Assembly (NCBI GenBank): GCA_963729215.1
Contig: CAVSND010000009.1
Location: 1-64,000 of the forward strand
Origin: CAVQJU01 sp963729215
Lineage (GTDB): Bacteria; Acidobacteriota; Vicinamibacteria; Vicinamibacterales; CAVVIG01
Direction of reading: 5' to 3'
DNA length: 64,000 nucleotides
Position 1 is the first letter of the stretch; the number at the start of each line of letters is the position of its first letter. A program made the position numbers and the translations under genes. The notes below the pieces were generated by a model. That model did not search any database and was not told where the DNA came from. It was given only the letters and a program-made list of their open reading frames with translations. Below are positions 9,009-19,373 of the stretch, piece by piece.

Positions 9009-9734
9009 GTGAACCATAGACCCGGGGACATTGTCGACGACGGGCGCCCGATCGCCCTGCTGGTTGAAACCGACGCGTCGCAGCTCGCCGAAACCTCGCA
9101 GGTTCTGGGCACGCTCGGGTACGCGGTGATTCCCGCCGGCGGCTTCGATGAAGGCCGACGAGAGCTGCTCGCGATGAAAGAGCTGTCCCTGCTCGTCGCG
9201 GACGTCAGGCTTGGAGCGTTCAACGGCCTCCACCTGGCCTTCCGCGCGCGCGCCCACCATCCCGCCGTGCGCGTTGTCATCATCGACCAGTCGTTTGATG
9301 TGACCCTCGAAACCGAGACGAAACGACTGGGCGGCGTCTATCTCGCCCGCCCGTTTGCCACCGACGTCCTCACGCTGAATGTCCCTCGACCCGAGCAAGG
9401 TATCGCCGACGCGCCTCACGGCACTTCCAGGCGCTGGCCGCGCCGGTCGGTGGCCGGCGTCGTCGCCGCGGTAGGCCCTCGCGAGGCGCGCCTGTCCGAC
9501 GTCAGCTACGGAGGGCTGTGCCTCGAATTCCCGGGCGCGGACGTCGACGCCTCGCTGCCGTCGACGCTGGACATCGAGCTGAAAGACGTCGGCTTGTCGC
9601 TGAGGATGCATCCCGTGTGGGTCCGCGCCACCAGCTCGTCGCCCGTGTGGTTGTGCGGCGGTGAGGTCATCGCCACTTCGTCGCCCGCCATGGACCAGTG
9701 GCGCGAGTTCGTGGATTCCCGAATCGCGGTTTAG
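9009..9734 (+). CDS. receiver-like and PilZ domain protein
   Basis: 241 residues. The N-terminal half (LLVETDASQLAETSQVLGTLGY, LLVADVRLGAFNGLHLAF, HPAVRVVII) is a response-regulator receiver fold with Asp in the usual place (VADVRLG). The C-terminal half (RRWPRRSVAGVV, ARLSDVSYGGLCLEF, and the closing VWLCGGEVI) is PilZ-like, with an RxxxR-type start and an LSDVSYGG version of the c-di-GMP-binding (D/N)xSxxG motif. Lying directly downstream of the cyclase, it probably reads the c-di-GMP signal. GTG 9009 (annotated as the first codon) is preceded by AAGGGGATTC. Confidence 0.78.
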   Translation: MNHRPGDIVDDGRPIALLVETDASQLAETSQVLGTLGYAVIPAGGFDEGRRELLAMKELSLLVADVRLGAFNGLHLAFRARAHHPAVRVVIIDQSFDVTLETETKRLGGVYLARPFATDVLTLNVPRPEQGIADAPHGTSRRWPRRSVAGVVAAVGPREARLSDVSYGGLCLEFPGADVDASLPSTLDIELKDVGLSLRMHPVWVRATSSSPVWLCGGEVIATSSPAMDQWREFVDSRIAV

Positions 9735-9831
9735 CGCAATCGCGTCGCGAGAGGCCGGACGGACCCGGCAGGTCTAGCTCGAACGGCGGGCGGCGTACGT
9801 CGACGGGGTGTCCTGTTCGGTCGCGGTTGTT

Positions 9832-10926
9832 TCAGCCTTCTCGTTTCCAACGACCCGGAACGATTGGAACGGCAGCTGACACTCGGTACTTCCGCAGGAA
9901 ATTCAGGAATCGCTTGTAGTCCGAGTCGTTCATGTTGAACAGCTGGAGCACCTGGCGATAGTTGCCCTTTGTTCGACTGAGCCCCAGCGTCACGATCCGT
10001 CGCAAATCCGCGCGCGTCAGGTCCCGGGCCATGAACGGGGCGTAGACGACCGTCCAGAACGACGCTCCGTCAACCACGAGCTGGTTGAATGTGGCATCGG
10101 CCATCGATTGCGGAGCGGCGGCGCCCGTCGGCGTCGAAACGACCGGAGCGCCGAGAATCTCTGAGGGAAGATCGCTCGGCACGATCACACGCTCGCGCGT
10201 GCGGACGACGCAGCGTTCGATGACGTTTTTCAGCTCGCGCACGTTGCCTGGCCACGAATACTCAATCAGGCACGCCATCGCCTCCGGGCTCATTTCCGGC
10301 GGCTCCACGCCGTAGCGCTGAACGGACGTCCGGAGGAACTGATCGACGAGCGCTGGAATGTCGTCCCGTCTCTCGCGGAGCGGGGGCACGACAATGTGAA
10401 TGACGTTCAGCCGGTAATACAGGTCTTCGCGGAACGCCTTGGCCGCCATCTGATCGACGAGACGCCGGTTCGTCATCGCGATCACGCGCACGTCGACGCG
10501 GGTTCGGGGCCGATCGCTGCCCACGGGCTGTATTTCGCCGGTCTCGAGGAACCTGAGGAGCAGCGCCTGCATGCGCAGGCTCATTTCGCCGACCTCGTCC
10601 AGCATCACCGTCCCGCCGCGCGCGAGTTCGAGGAGCCCTGGCCGATCCCGGTAGGCGCCTGTGAAACTCCCTCGAACGTGGCCGAACAATTCCGACTCGA
10701 GGAGGGTGTCCGGCACGCCGGCGGAATTGAGGGCCACCAGCGGCCCGCTGCTGCGCGGGCTGAACGCATGAATCGTGCGGGCGGCCAATTCCTTGCCCAC
10801 CCCGCTCTCGCCCGTGATGAGTACTTTCGCGTCCGAACGCGCGGCGTCCCGAAGATCCTCGTCCAGCGCGCGCATCAGTTCGCCGCTTCCGATGAGGCGT
10901 CCGGGTTGTAGGCCTGTTTGGGTCAC
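9832..10926 (-). CDS. sigma-54-dependent transcriptional activator without receiver domain
   Basis: 364 residues made of an AAA+ domain and a C-terminal DNA-binding segment. Walker A is GESGVGKE, the sigma-54 contact loop is GSFTGA (Ser for the usual Ala of GAFTGA), and Walker B is GTVMLDEVGEM. Further motifs are FREDLYYRLNV, PPLRERRDDIPAL and YSWPGNVRELKNVIERC. The C-terminus LGLSRTKGNYRQVLQLFNM resembles a Fis-type helix-turn-helix. With no N-terminal sensor it must be controlled by expression or a partner. Upstream, 10946-10962 holds a small dyad (GGCTA...TAGCC) within an A/T-rich leader. It is convergent with the PilZ gene and may regulate the NRPS unit transcribed towards it. Confidence 0.88.
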   Translation of the reverse strand: MTQTGLQPGRLIGSGELMRALDEDLRDAARSDAKVLITGESGVGKELAARTIHAFSPRSSGPLVALNSAGVPDTLLESELFGHVRGSFTGAYRDRPGLLELARGGTVMLDEVGEMSLRMQALLLRFLETGEIQPVGSDRPRTRVDVRVIAMTNRRLVDQMAAKAFREDLYYRLNVIHIVVPPLRERRDDIPALVDQFLRTSVQRYGVEPPEMSPEAMACLIEYSWPGNVRELKNVIERCVVRTRERVIVPSDLPSEILGAPVVSTPTGAAAPQSMADATFNQLVVDGASFWTVVYAPFMARDLTRADLRRIVTLGLSRTKGNYRQVLQLFNMNDSDYKRFLNFLRKYRVSAAVPIVPGRWKREG

Positions 10927-10945
10927 TTTAAAAAAATAAACGGTA

Positions 10946-10962
10946 GGCTAGAACATATAGCC
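10946..10962. promoter_or_regulatory. small dyad in the leader of the sigma-54 activator gene
   Basis: GGCTA and TAGCC flank a 7-base centre, 20 bases upstream of the start at 10926, within the A/T-rich 172-base gap between the activator and PPTase genes. It may be an autoregulatory operator; no consensus sigma-54 -24/-12 promoter was recognised in this gap. Confidence 0.22.
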
Positions 10963-11098
10963 GGGTCAATCAGGATTGCACCGAAAGATGGTTAAAAGAC
11001 TCAAAAGCCGCAAAAGAGTAGGCCGGAATGACGAATTTCGTGCAAAACCACCCTGCGAGCCAACTCTAACCGTCCGGTATCACTACACCGTCAACACC

Positions 11099-11887
11099 CT
11101 ACAAATTGCGGGTAATTACTGGACGCTCGACGGATTGTCCGTTGTCGACTCGGGCAGTTTTCCCGGCGGTTCCCTTATGATACCGCACGAGACGCGGATT
11201 TCCGCCGGTCACGAGCGCCGCGGCATACCCGGCGAGGGCCGGCAGTTCGTGAATCGGCCACTGCGCCCCTTCCCCGTCTTCGTCATCCACGACTAATGGT
11301 GTTGCGGCGGGCGAAATCGTGACACTGAATGCCCGGAGTGGTTGCGCCAACCCGAGGCCGCGCGCCTTGAGATAGGCCTCCTTCCGGGTCCAGCAGGTGA
11401 AGAAGGACCCGGGAGGCAGCGCTCGAAGCTCGGCCGTTTCACGAGACGAGAAAAACCGAGCGGCTATCTGATTCGCGTCGGCCATCGGACGGATCGCTTC
11501 CACGTCGATGCCCACCTCGACGCCGTGGCTGATGGCCATCAGCGCAACGCCGTCCGAGTGGGAGACGTTGAACTTCAGCGGGCTCCCATGTCCGCCAGCA
11601 AGCGCGGGCTTGCCATGTATCCCGTACTCGAACGCAATATCAGCCGGCGAGGCGCCGAGATAGCCGCCGAGCAGCGTTCGAAGACCTCCGCGGACGCGAA
11701 TGAACCGGCTGCGGTCGCGCTCGAAGTGGAAACGACCCGCGCGCGTCCGCTCGTCGGGCGCAAGTATCGCTTCATGCTCCGACAGCTCCTCAGCCGGGCA
11801 CGCAACATCGAATGCCCAGACGTCGACCTCGCCGCTGCGCAATGCCAGCGACGACGGGGCGACGTCCCAACCGCTGTCTCTTGTCAC
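11099..11887 (-). CDS. 4'-phosphopantetheinyl transferase, Sfp type
   Basis: Transfers the phosphopantetheine arm from CoA to the serine of carrier (T) domains. 262 residues, with the family motifs in order: KFNVSHSDGVALMAI, VGIDVEAIRP (Mg-binding Asp and Glu) and FTCWTRKEAYLKARGLGL (catalytic Lys/Glu helix). Its length is typical of the Sfp/GsP class used for NRPS and PKS carriers. It starts 8 bases after the stop of the GspC-like gene and two genes downstream of the NRPS, so it is almost surely the dedicated activator of the two NRPS T domains. Confidence 0.92.
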   Translation of the reverse strand: MTRDSGWDVAPSSLALRSGEVDVWAFDVACPAEELSEHEAILAPDERTRAGRFHFERDRSRFIRVRGGLRTLLGGYLGASPADIAFEYGIHGKPALAGGHGSPLKFNVSHSDGVALMAISHGVEVGIDVEAIRPMADANQIAARFFSSRETAELRALPPGSFFTCWTRKEAYLKARGLGLAQPLRAFSVTISPAATPLVVDDEDGEGAQWPIHELPALAGYAAALVTGGNPRLVRYHKGTAGKTARVDNGQSVERPVITRNL

Positions 11888-11895
11888 CGCGGCCG

Positions 11896-12399
11896 CTATT
11901 TCATGAAGAGACGGAATGTGGCGCCGGTTGTCCCGTCGGCCAGTTCGACACTGTCGGCATCGACTCGAACCACCGTATAGGCTGGCGGAATCACGTCCCC
12001 TGGCCTGACCAGATACACCTGTCCGTGCCCGGCGACAATTGCCGTGGCTGCGGGCCCATCGTGCCCGTCGTCCTGGGCCATCCCGATCAGTCTGAACGCC
12101 GGAGGCTCTGGCGGCTGCGCCGCTGCGATCGGCTGGGGCTGTTCCGGGGGCCGTACAGCCGCTCGCACGGGCTCTTTAAACGTGAAGACGTTGCGTTCCG
12201 GACGGGCTACCGAGACCGCTGGAGCGCGCCAATCCTGCAACCGGACAGGGGCAGGAATCTCGCGGGGAACGCTGACGCTCGAGGGGGCGCCGTTCCCGGT
12301 TTGAGCCGGCGGCAACTGGGCCGTCCCCGCCAGCCACGAGGCGACCGTGCTGCCCCCGAGGACAAGCAATTGAGACCAGCTGAAATTCACCCGTTTCAT
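11896..12399 (-). CDS. GspC/PilP-like single-pass membrane protein
   Basis: 167 residues from ATG 12399, which overlaps the NRPS stop as ATGA, a sign of translational coupling. One N-terminal membrane segment (QLLVLGGSTVASWLAG, about residues 10-25) is followed by a Pro/Ala-rich linker. The small beta domain that closes it (FRLIGMAQ, VYLVRPGDVIPPAYTVVRV, SVELADG) matches the homology region of type II secretion GspC and type IV pilus PilP proteins. No other secretion gene is present in the window. The overlap with an NRPS gene is unexpected; the ORF could be extended to GTG/ATG 12447, but that would lie inside the NRPS. Confidence 0.6.
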   Translation of the reverse strand: MKRVNFSWSQLLVLGGSTVASWLAGTAQLPPAQTGNGAPSSVSVPREIPAPVRLQDWRAPAVSVARPERNVFTFKEPVRAAVRPPEQPQPIAAAQPPEPPAFRLIGMAQDDGHDGPAATAIVAGHGQVYLVRPGDVIPPAYTVVRVDADSVELADGTTGATFRLFMK

Positions 12400-15300
12400 G
12401 CGCGGCGATCCTTCGTCCCGGCCTCCTCCCCCCGATCCGCTCCCCACCCGAGGTTCTGCCGGTAACTACGGATCTTATCGGCTCGGCGAACCGGCGCACT
12501 ACGGGACTGTAAATGCGCGGCCAGCGCCCGGATATTCGGGAACTGAAGGAGCGCGTGGATGGGCAGAACTGGATCGATCGTCGAGCCAATCCGTTCGTGG
12601 GCCCGGACCATCATCAACGAATGGGCGCCGAGCTCGAAATAGTTCTCGTCCGTTCCGATGTCCTCACCAAACAACTCCCTCCAGATTCGAACCAGTGCCT
12701 TTTCCATGTCGGTGCGCGCCGCAAGGCGCGGTCCGCGCCGGCGGCGTGGCTCCGGCGAACCGCGCCGCGCCGAACCGGCGAACGCGGACGGCAGGCATGC
12801 CAGGAGCTGGCCCACGGTTCCGCTGTTCGGCTCCGTCAGGCGGTGGAGAACGGTGACGAGATCGTCGGCGGCGGCCGCCGCCGACGCCGTTCCGAAACTC
12901 TCCCCGGCGCCGATGATTCTGATCTCCAGCTGTTCCGACAGGCGCACCATGACGGTCGCCGGGCAGCCGCTTGAACCCACCCACCGAAGCAGGCGCAGCT
13001 GCACGCCGTCGATCTCAGACGATTTGAGGTCGTCCTGGATCACGAGGAGGCTGTCGAACATCCGCGACCAGGCCGGGATGTCGCTGCATTTCTGAATCCT
13101 CGCGAGCGGCGTTGTCTGGTGTCGTGCCACCTCACCCACGCTGCGCTGCAGATCGCCCAGCCAGGGCGCGACCTCTTCGTTCGCATCAACGCGCACCCTG
13201 ATCGGCAGGTTGTTCACGCGCGGCCCGATCATCGTCTCAATGCCGGGAATGTCGTTCGGGTGATGCGCCAACGACGCGCCGAACACGACGTCGGAACGGC
13301 CGCTGCGGTGCGCGAGCACCACGCCCCAGGCGGCGGAAACGAGCGCATTGACACTCACCTGCCGCCTGCGCGCCATGGCGCCGAGCGCCTGTGTCCTTCC
13401 GCGAGTGAGCGAGCGAACGACCTCCCCCGCGGACTCACCCACATGACCCGACACACTGGCGACGGATGGTGCTGGCGTGGCCTCTTTCACTCCATTGAGG
13501 AAGCGGCGCCAGAACACCTCGCTCACTTCGTCGTCCTGCTGAAGCCATTTCACATACTCGCGATAGCCGCACGCCGGCTTCAGGCTGACGGACCCGCTGG
13601 CGTAGTGCGCCGAGAGGTCCGTGATGATTTGCGGCAGCGAGCAGCCGTCAACGAGCAGCTGGTGCGTGCTCAGAATCAGCCGATGCGTCGTGTCGCCGAT
13701 GCGAAAGAGCGCCACGCGCAATAACGGCGGCGTTGCCAGGTCGAACGACCGGCGCCGATCGTCGGAGAGAAAACGGCACAGCAGCTCATCTTGCCGCTCG
13801 GGCGTCTGCTCCCGCCAGTCTTCCTCGTGCCACGGCAGCTCGACGTGCTCGAGCACAACCTGGTGAGGCGTGGCGGCGCCCACCTGGGCAAAAACGGTTC
13901 GGAGGATCGCATGCCGCGCCGTCACCTCCCGCCAGGCGGACCGCAAACGTTCGGCATCGACGGGACCCTCCAGCAGGAACTCCCACTGCTCGAGGCCCGA
14001 CGACGGCTCGACCGCGTCCATCGTGAACAGCAGCTGCTGCATCGGCGTCAGGGGATAAATGTCGGACAGCAGCGGGAAACGGCCGCCGAGGCGGTCGATC
14101 TCCGACGCACTAAGACGGGCGAGTGAAAAGCCGGATGGCCGCGGATCGATCGCGGCCCGATCCGCCCCGAACACCACGAGGTCACGAAGGCTCTCGATAC
14201 AGCGGCTGGCAACCCCCGAAATGGTGGCGGCGTCGTGGAACTGGTTGCTGTACGTCCACTGGAGCTTGAGGCGGCCATCCTTGATGAACGCGACGACCTC
14301 GAGGAGATGGGACCGCCGGTTGTCGCCGCCCCGGCATGGGCCGCTCGATTCGGCGGCGACGCTGAACAGGGACGACCCGGGAGGAATGGCGTCGGACTCC
14401 GCCACATACTCGAAGCGCAGCTGCGGCTGCGGGACGGTTTCGAGCGACTTGCGGACCTTGCCGTCCTGCGACAGGTAGCGAAGCGCGCCGAAACTCAACC
14501 CACGATGATGGACCCGCCTCAGCGTCTCAGTTGTGCGCTGCACGAGATCGCCGAGCGCCCTGTTGCCGATCTCGAGCTTCACCGGCACCACGGTCGCAAA
14601 GCAACCGATCGTCCGCGAGAGATCCACATCGTCGAAGAGCGTCGGCCGGCGATGGTCCTCGACATCAACCAGCACATCGTCCCGGCCCGTCCACCGCACG
14701 AGGACCTGCGCGAGCGACGCCAGGATCAAATCGCCGACCTCCGCCGAGCAGGCAGCGGTGGCACTGTCCAGGAGCGTGGCTGTTTCCGCCGCCGTCAGCG
14801 ACACGGCGACCGTCCCCGTGGACGCCTCGGTATTCAGTTCAGGGTCCCCATCGCGATCGTGTGGCAGACTCGCGGATGCCGGGTCGATGTCTGCGCCCCA
14901 GCACGCGAGACCTTCCAGCGCGCCGGTGCTCGCGTATCCCGCGAGACGCTCGCCCCATGTACTGAACGACGTCGTCCGACCAGGCAGGACCGGCTCACGG
15001 CCGGCGCGCGCCGCCGCGTAGGCGATCTCCAGATCCTCGAGAAACGCCGGCCATACTCCGGCATCCGCGACGACGTGGTGCATGACGATGAGGAGACGGC
15101 CTGGCTGGCCGGCGGCACACGCGAAATGCACCGCACGCAGGATTGGACCGTCGCTGATGTCCAGCCCCGCCTGAACCGAGGCGGCCGTCGATTCGATGGC
15201 CGTCGAGATCATTTCTGCCGGGTAATCCCTCAGATCGACCCGCTCAACGCAGGCTCGAGGATGCGGCGGAACATAGCCTGCGTGCCAGCCGGCTGCGTCC

Positions 15301-18300
15301 TCACGGAGGCGCAGCCTGAACACATCGTGGCGATCCACGACAGCGGTCAAGGCGACGTCCAGCGCGCTGACATCGAGAGAAGACGGGACGCTCAGGAGGA
15401 TCGCCTCGTTCCAGTGATTCCTGTTCGAAAGCGGTTGTTCGAGGAACCGGCGGATCGCCGGCGTCAACGTCACGGCACTCGGACCGCCGACCGGAATCTG
15501 CGGCGGCTCGGATCTGGAAGCGATCGCCGCGCCGAGCGCCGCGATCGTGGGAAACGTGAACACGTCGCGAGTGGTCACGTGCAGCCCGAGCTGACGGGAA
15601 CGGGCGATCACCTGAATGGTCGACATCGAGTCGCCGCCCAGCTCGAAGAAATTGTCTTCTACGCCCATGACCTCGCAGCCGAGGACCGATGCCCAGATCA
15701 TCGCGAGGGCAAGTTCGATATCGTTCCGCGGAGCTACATGTCCCCTCGTCCGAGCGGGCAGCGACGGAGCGGCCAGGGCTTGCATCTCGACGCGGCCGGG
15801 AATCTCGATCTGCTGGTCGAGTCGGCCGCGAAATTCGAGATCCCCATTTGGCAGCCAGCGCCCGCAACAACCGCTCCGATAGAGCCGCGACTCCGTGCCA
15901 TTCACCGGATCGTTGACGAATCGTTCCCGCGTCAGATCCGGACGATCCAGGTATCCGCGTGCGATGCCGGGTCCTCCGATGTACATCTCGCCCGTAATTC
16001 CAACGGGGGCCAACTGCTGGTACCGATCGAGGACGTAGACGTCGAGGTCGTCAATCGGTACACCGATGACACTGGCGATCCCGGCTTCCACATCCGCCTC
16101 CGAGATCCGACGGTGCGTCGCGAGGACCGTCGTCTCCGGAAGGCCGAATGTGCCGAACACTCGCGGCCGTTCGTCACCGTGGCGCTCGAACCAGGTCCGC
16201 AGCCAGGAGGCGTCGAGCATTTCCCCGCGCAGGACGATCGACCGGAGCGCCAGCGGCGCATGGTTCAGACGCTCTCCGTCAGCCTGGACAATGCGCCGGA
16301 AGGCGGCCGGTGTCTGGCTGAGTACCGGTGACGCGCTCGCGTGCGAGGAGATCGATCAACGCGTCCGGATCGCGGCTGATCCAATTGGGCACGATGACGA
16401 GCCGTCCACCATAGAGCAGCGCGCCCCAGATCTCCCAGACCGAGAGCTCCGACGCGTGCGAATGGCCGAGCGTCCACACGTCCTCTCGGGCAAACTGAAA
16501 CCAGATTTCGGACGCGTCGAACAGGCGGCTGACGTTCGCGTGCGTGATGAGCACGCCGGGGGCCTGCTGCGTCGGACCAGAGCCATACACGACGTACGCC
16601 AGGCTGTCCGGTTCGACAACCGGCAGGAGGTTCTCTTCCGGTTCGTCCTCAACGTCCTCAACGCAAACGACCACCACCTCCCGCGAAGGCAGTCGTGCCA
16701 CGAGTTGACGGGACGTCACAATCACTGCCAGCTGTGCGTCGTCGGCGATGAAGCGTCTGTCATCGCTCGAATGGCCTGGGTCGAGGGCGACGCAGGCACC
16801 TCCCGCTTTCAGAACGGCAAGGATGGCAATCACGAGTTCCGGGGAACGTTCGAGCTCCAGGCCGACGAGCACTTCCGGACCGACGCCGAGCGAGCGCAGG
16901 CGATGCGCGAGTTGATTGGCCTGGCGGTTGAGTTTGTCGTAGCTCAGTGTTCGGCCCGCGAAGCTGAGCGCCGGGGCCTCCGGCGTTTCAGACGCCCGTC
17001 GTTCGAAGCGCTCGTGCAGGCAGAACGTCTGAATGCCCGACGGACGCGGAACCGGGAGCAACCCTGCTCGCTCCTCCTCGTCGATCATCGACACGGCACT
17101 GAGACGCGCCGATCTGTTGTTCGTCAGACGTCAGACTCGTCAGGATCGTGCGCAGGTGCCGCAGCATCCGCACGGCGACCGGCGGGTCCACGGATTCAGG
17201 GCCGCCCGCCAGGTGAAGAACGATCTCCGAGTCGACAGAGCACACGAGCGTTACCGGGTAGCAGCTCTGGCCATGATGAACAAAACGCCGGCTGGTCCAT
17301 TCGCCGCCGAGGCGGCGCAACCGGGAGTCCAACCGCTGCTTCTCGAAAACGACCAGCGTTTCGAACAAGGGTGTGCCGCGGGCGACGTCGCTCCATCCCT
17401 GAATCAGTGACAGCGGCGTATGCTCGTGCTCTCGAAGGTCGATCTGCTGTGCGCGGAGGGTCGCCAGCCAGTTGAGCACGGTCGCCTCGGCCGGAACGTT
17501 GACACGGAACGGCAGCGTGTTGACGAACGGGCCGACCGCCTCGTCGGCACCATCGATGGACGACTGGCGGCACGTGCGTGTCACGCCGAACACCACGTCC
17601 TGCTCGCCAGTGTAGCGGCTCAACAACAGCGCCCACGCTGCGGAAACGAGCGTGCTCATCGTGCAGCCGGCTCTGCGCGCGAATGCGTGAAGCCGATACG
17701 TTTCTTCGGGTGTGAACGTCAGCTCGGCGCTGGCGCCGCTTTCGCCTTTGCCGGAAGGCACCGATGCGAGCAGCGGAGTGGGTGTCAGAACGCCGGCGAG
17801 TTGCCGTCCGCCAGAAAGGCTCGGATGCCTCAGGTTTCCTGTCCCTCAGCCAGTCGACGTAGTCGAAGTACTGCCGCCTCTCCGGCAATCTCCAGGTCCT
17901 GCCGCTGCGGTTGGCATCGCACAGGCCGAAGACCTCGAGGAGCAGGATGGCAATCGACTGGCTGTCCAGGATGATGTGATGGAATGTCCAGAGCACCTCG
18001 TAGCGCGAGCCCCCGCAGGCGATGATCGTCAGCCGCATCAGCGGGGCTTCGCCGAGATCGAAACCCCGGGCGCGATCGACGGCCATGAACTTCGCGAGTT
18101 GATCGCGCTGCTCGTGGGGCGCGACGTGACTCCAGTCGATCATGCGAACCGGCAGCTTCACCTGCGGGTGCACGATCTGGACGGGTTCAGGCCTCCCTTC
18201 CCACTCAAAGCTGCTGCGAAGGATGTCGTGTCGCGCCACGACCGCGTCCCATGCGGAAAGGAGCAGCTGGACGTCGAGCGCCTCCGTCAGCGAGCAGAGG

Positions 18301-18413
18301 ACCTGCTCGACGTCCACACCCTGCCCGGCGGGGCCGAAGCTGTGAAAGAGCATCCCCTGCTGAAGGGGGGACAGAGGATGCGCCCCGACCGCCAGCCCTG
18401 GTGAATCGAGCAT
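12396..18413 (-). CDS. nonribosomal peptide synthetase, C-A(degenerate)-T-E-C-T, with three frameshifts
   Basis: About 2,000 residues read through three single-base frame changes near 17,810, 17,105 and 16,335. C1 begins PLSPLQQGMLFHSFG and has HHIILDS. The adenylation domain keeps LSYDKLNRQANQLAHRLR and GEMYIGGPGIARGY. Its nucleotide-binding loop, however, reads YGSGPTQQAPG (not TSGSTGxPKG), A4 reads SELS, A5 reads GTFGLPETT, and A7 reads YRSGCCGRW (not YRTGDL). The whole C-terminal subdomain with the catalytic Lys is missing: A8 (GRLDQQIEIPG) runs almost directly into APRNDIELALAMIW. T1 has FELGGDSM (Ser at 15,629). An epimerase-like domain follows (HHVVAD; DLSRTIGCFATVVPV), then C2 with HQLLVDG (second His is Gln), and T2 with FELGAHSL (Ser at 12,620). 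No thioesterase or reductase follows. The product is unknown. Confidence 0.88.
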
Positions 18414-18509
18414 TGCCGGGGGCCACTGAGTGCAATGTCGCCACCGTCGAGGCCGGGCGAACCACCCGCGCCAGGTGCCTCTTTTGCCTGATATTTTGAG
18501 CGAGGAGAC

Positions 18510-19256
18510 TTACAGAACGGTCACTGGACGATGGCGAAGTCTGCCTGAGGGAGGACCATTGTTTACTACGTCGACTTGGATCAGCTGGCTCAATTCCTGA
18601 GCCTCTCCTCGCCCAAGCATCTCGATTTCCCCCAATCTGGCGAGACATTCATCGACGGTTCTCACCACGCCGATGCCGAGGCGCTGGACTGCCAGTGACT
18701 GTTGTGGCGATCGATTCCGACAGACCAGAATCGCCCGGGCGCGCGATTCCGCAATGACGTCACGACAGCTTTCGGCACGGTCGTCGACCACGACGTCGAG
18801 ATCGAGCGCGGCGGCGATCAGGCCTCGCGAGCCTTTCACGACGTAGGCGCTCGGACGCTCGAATCCGTGCTCGGCCAGCCAGCGCTGCGACTGCACCTGG
18901 GCGGACAAACCAGCCGTTGCCGGACGCTTCGTCAGGAAAATGATTTGCCACCGCCGGGCCGCGGCAACTGAGGCGAGCCGCTTCACCGAGCCTGCCTCGA
19001 TTTCCTGCAGCGTCAGCCAGAAGTTTTCAACGCCCGCGATATGGCGCCAGAGCCGGCGCTGCTGGCGGGGCGTCAGGTCCATTTCGGCCGGCGCCAGGCC
19101 CGCACCCGCGTTCGAGGATGCCTCGGTCGCGGGCTCTGACGCCGGTGCGGCGCGCCCGATACGCGCCTTGCCAAAAAGAACCTCGGCATGCGCAGCCAGC
19201 GCGGAGTCCATGTCGGCGAGCACGCCGTCGAGATCGAAGGCGATGCGGAGAGACAC
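18510..19256 (-). CDS. HAD-superfamily phosphatase
   Basis: 248 residues from GTG 19256 (VSLRIAFDLDGVLADMDS). Motif I FDLDGVLAD, motif II FLTKRPATAG and motif III DVVVDDRAESCRDV are present, which places it near the 5'(3')-nucleotidase type of HAD proteins. An Ala/Glu-rich insertion at about residues 35-60 is not conserved in appearance. The frame is open upstream to 19709, but that part lies antisense to the PQQ gene and has no coding character. It precedes the NRPS by 96 bases on the same strand and could belong to the same transcript. Substrate unknown. Confidence 0.72.
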   Translation of the reverse strand: MSLRIAFDLDGVLADMDSALAAHAEVLFGKARIGRAAPASEPATEASSNAGAGLAPAEMDLTPRQQRRLWRHIAGVENFWLTLQEIEAGSVKRLASVAAARRWQIIFLTKRPATAGLSAQVQSQRWLAEHGFERPSAYVVKGSRGLIAAALDLDVVVDDRAESCRDVIAESRARAILVCRNRSPQQSLAVQRLGIGVVRTVDECLARLGEIEMLGRGEAQELSQLIQVDVVNNGPPSGRLRHRPVTVL

Positions 19257-19373
19257 CCGCAATCTTAACGTGTATTCACATTCCGACACATCCGCGCGCG
19301 CGGCGTGCGCAGACCGCCCGTCACAGTTATGATGAATCGTTTCGAGGTTCGCTCTCTGAGAGAGGGATTGCCC

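Noticed and set aside
10976..11296. Plus-strand ORF of 106 codons opposite the PPTase gene
   Set aside because: Most of it is antisense to conserved PPTase sequence, and the first part has no coding character or ribosome binding site.
14235..16331. Long plus-strand ORF of nearly 700 codons across the NRPS
   Set aside because: It is the mirror of a GC-rich coding strand; the opposite strand has clear NRPS domains, while this one has no recognisable motif.
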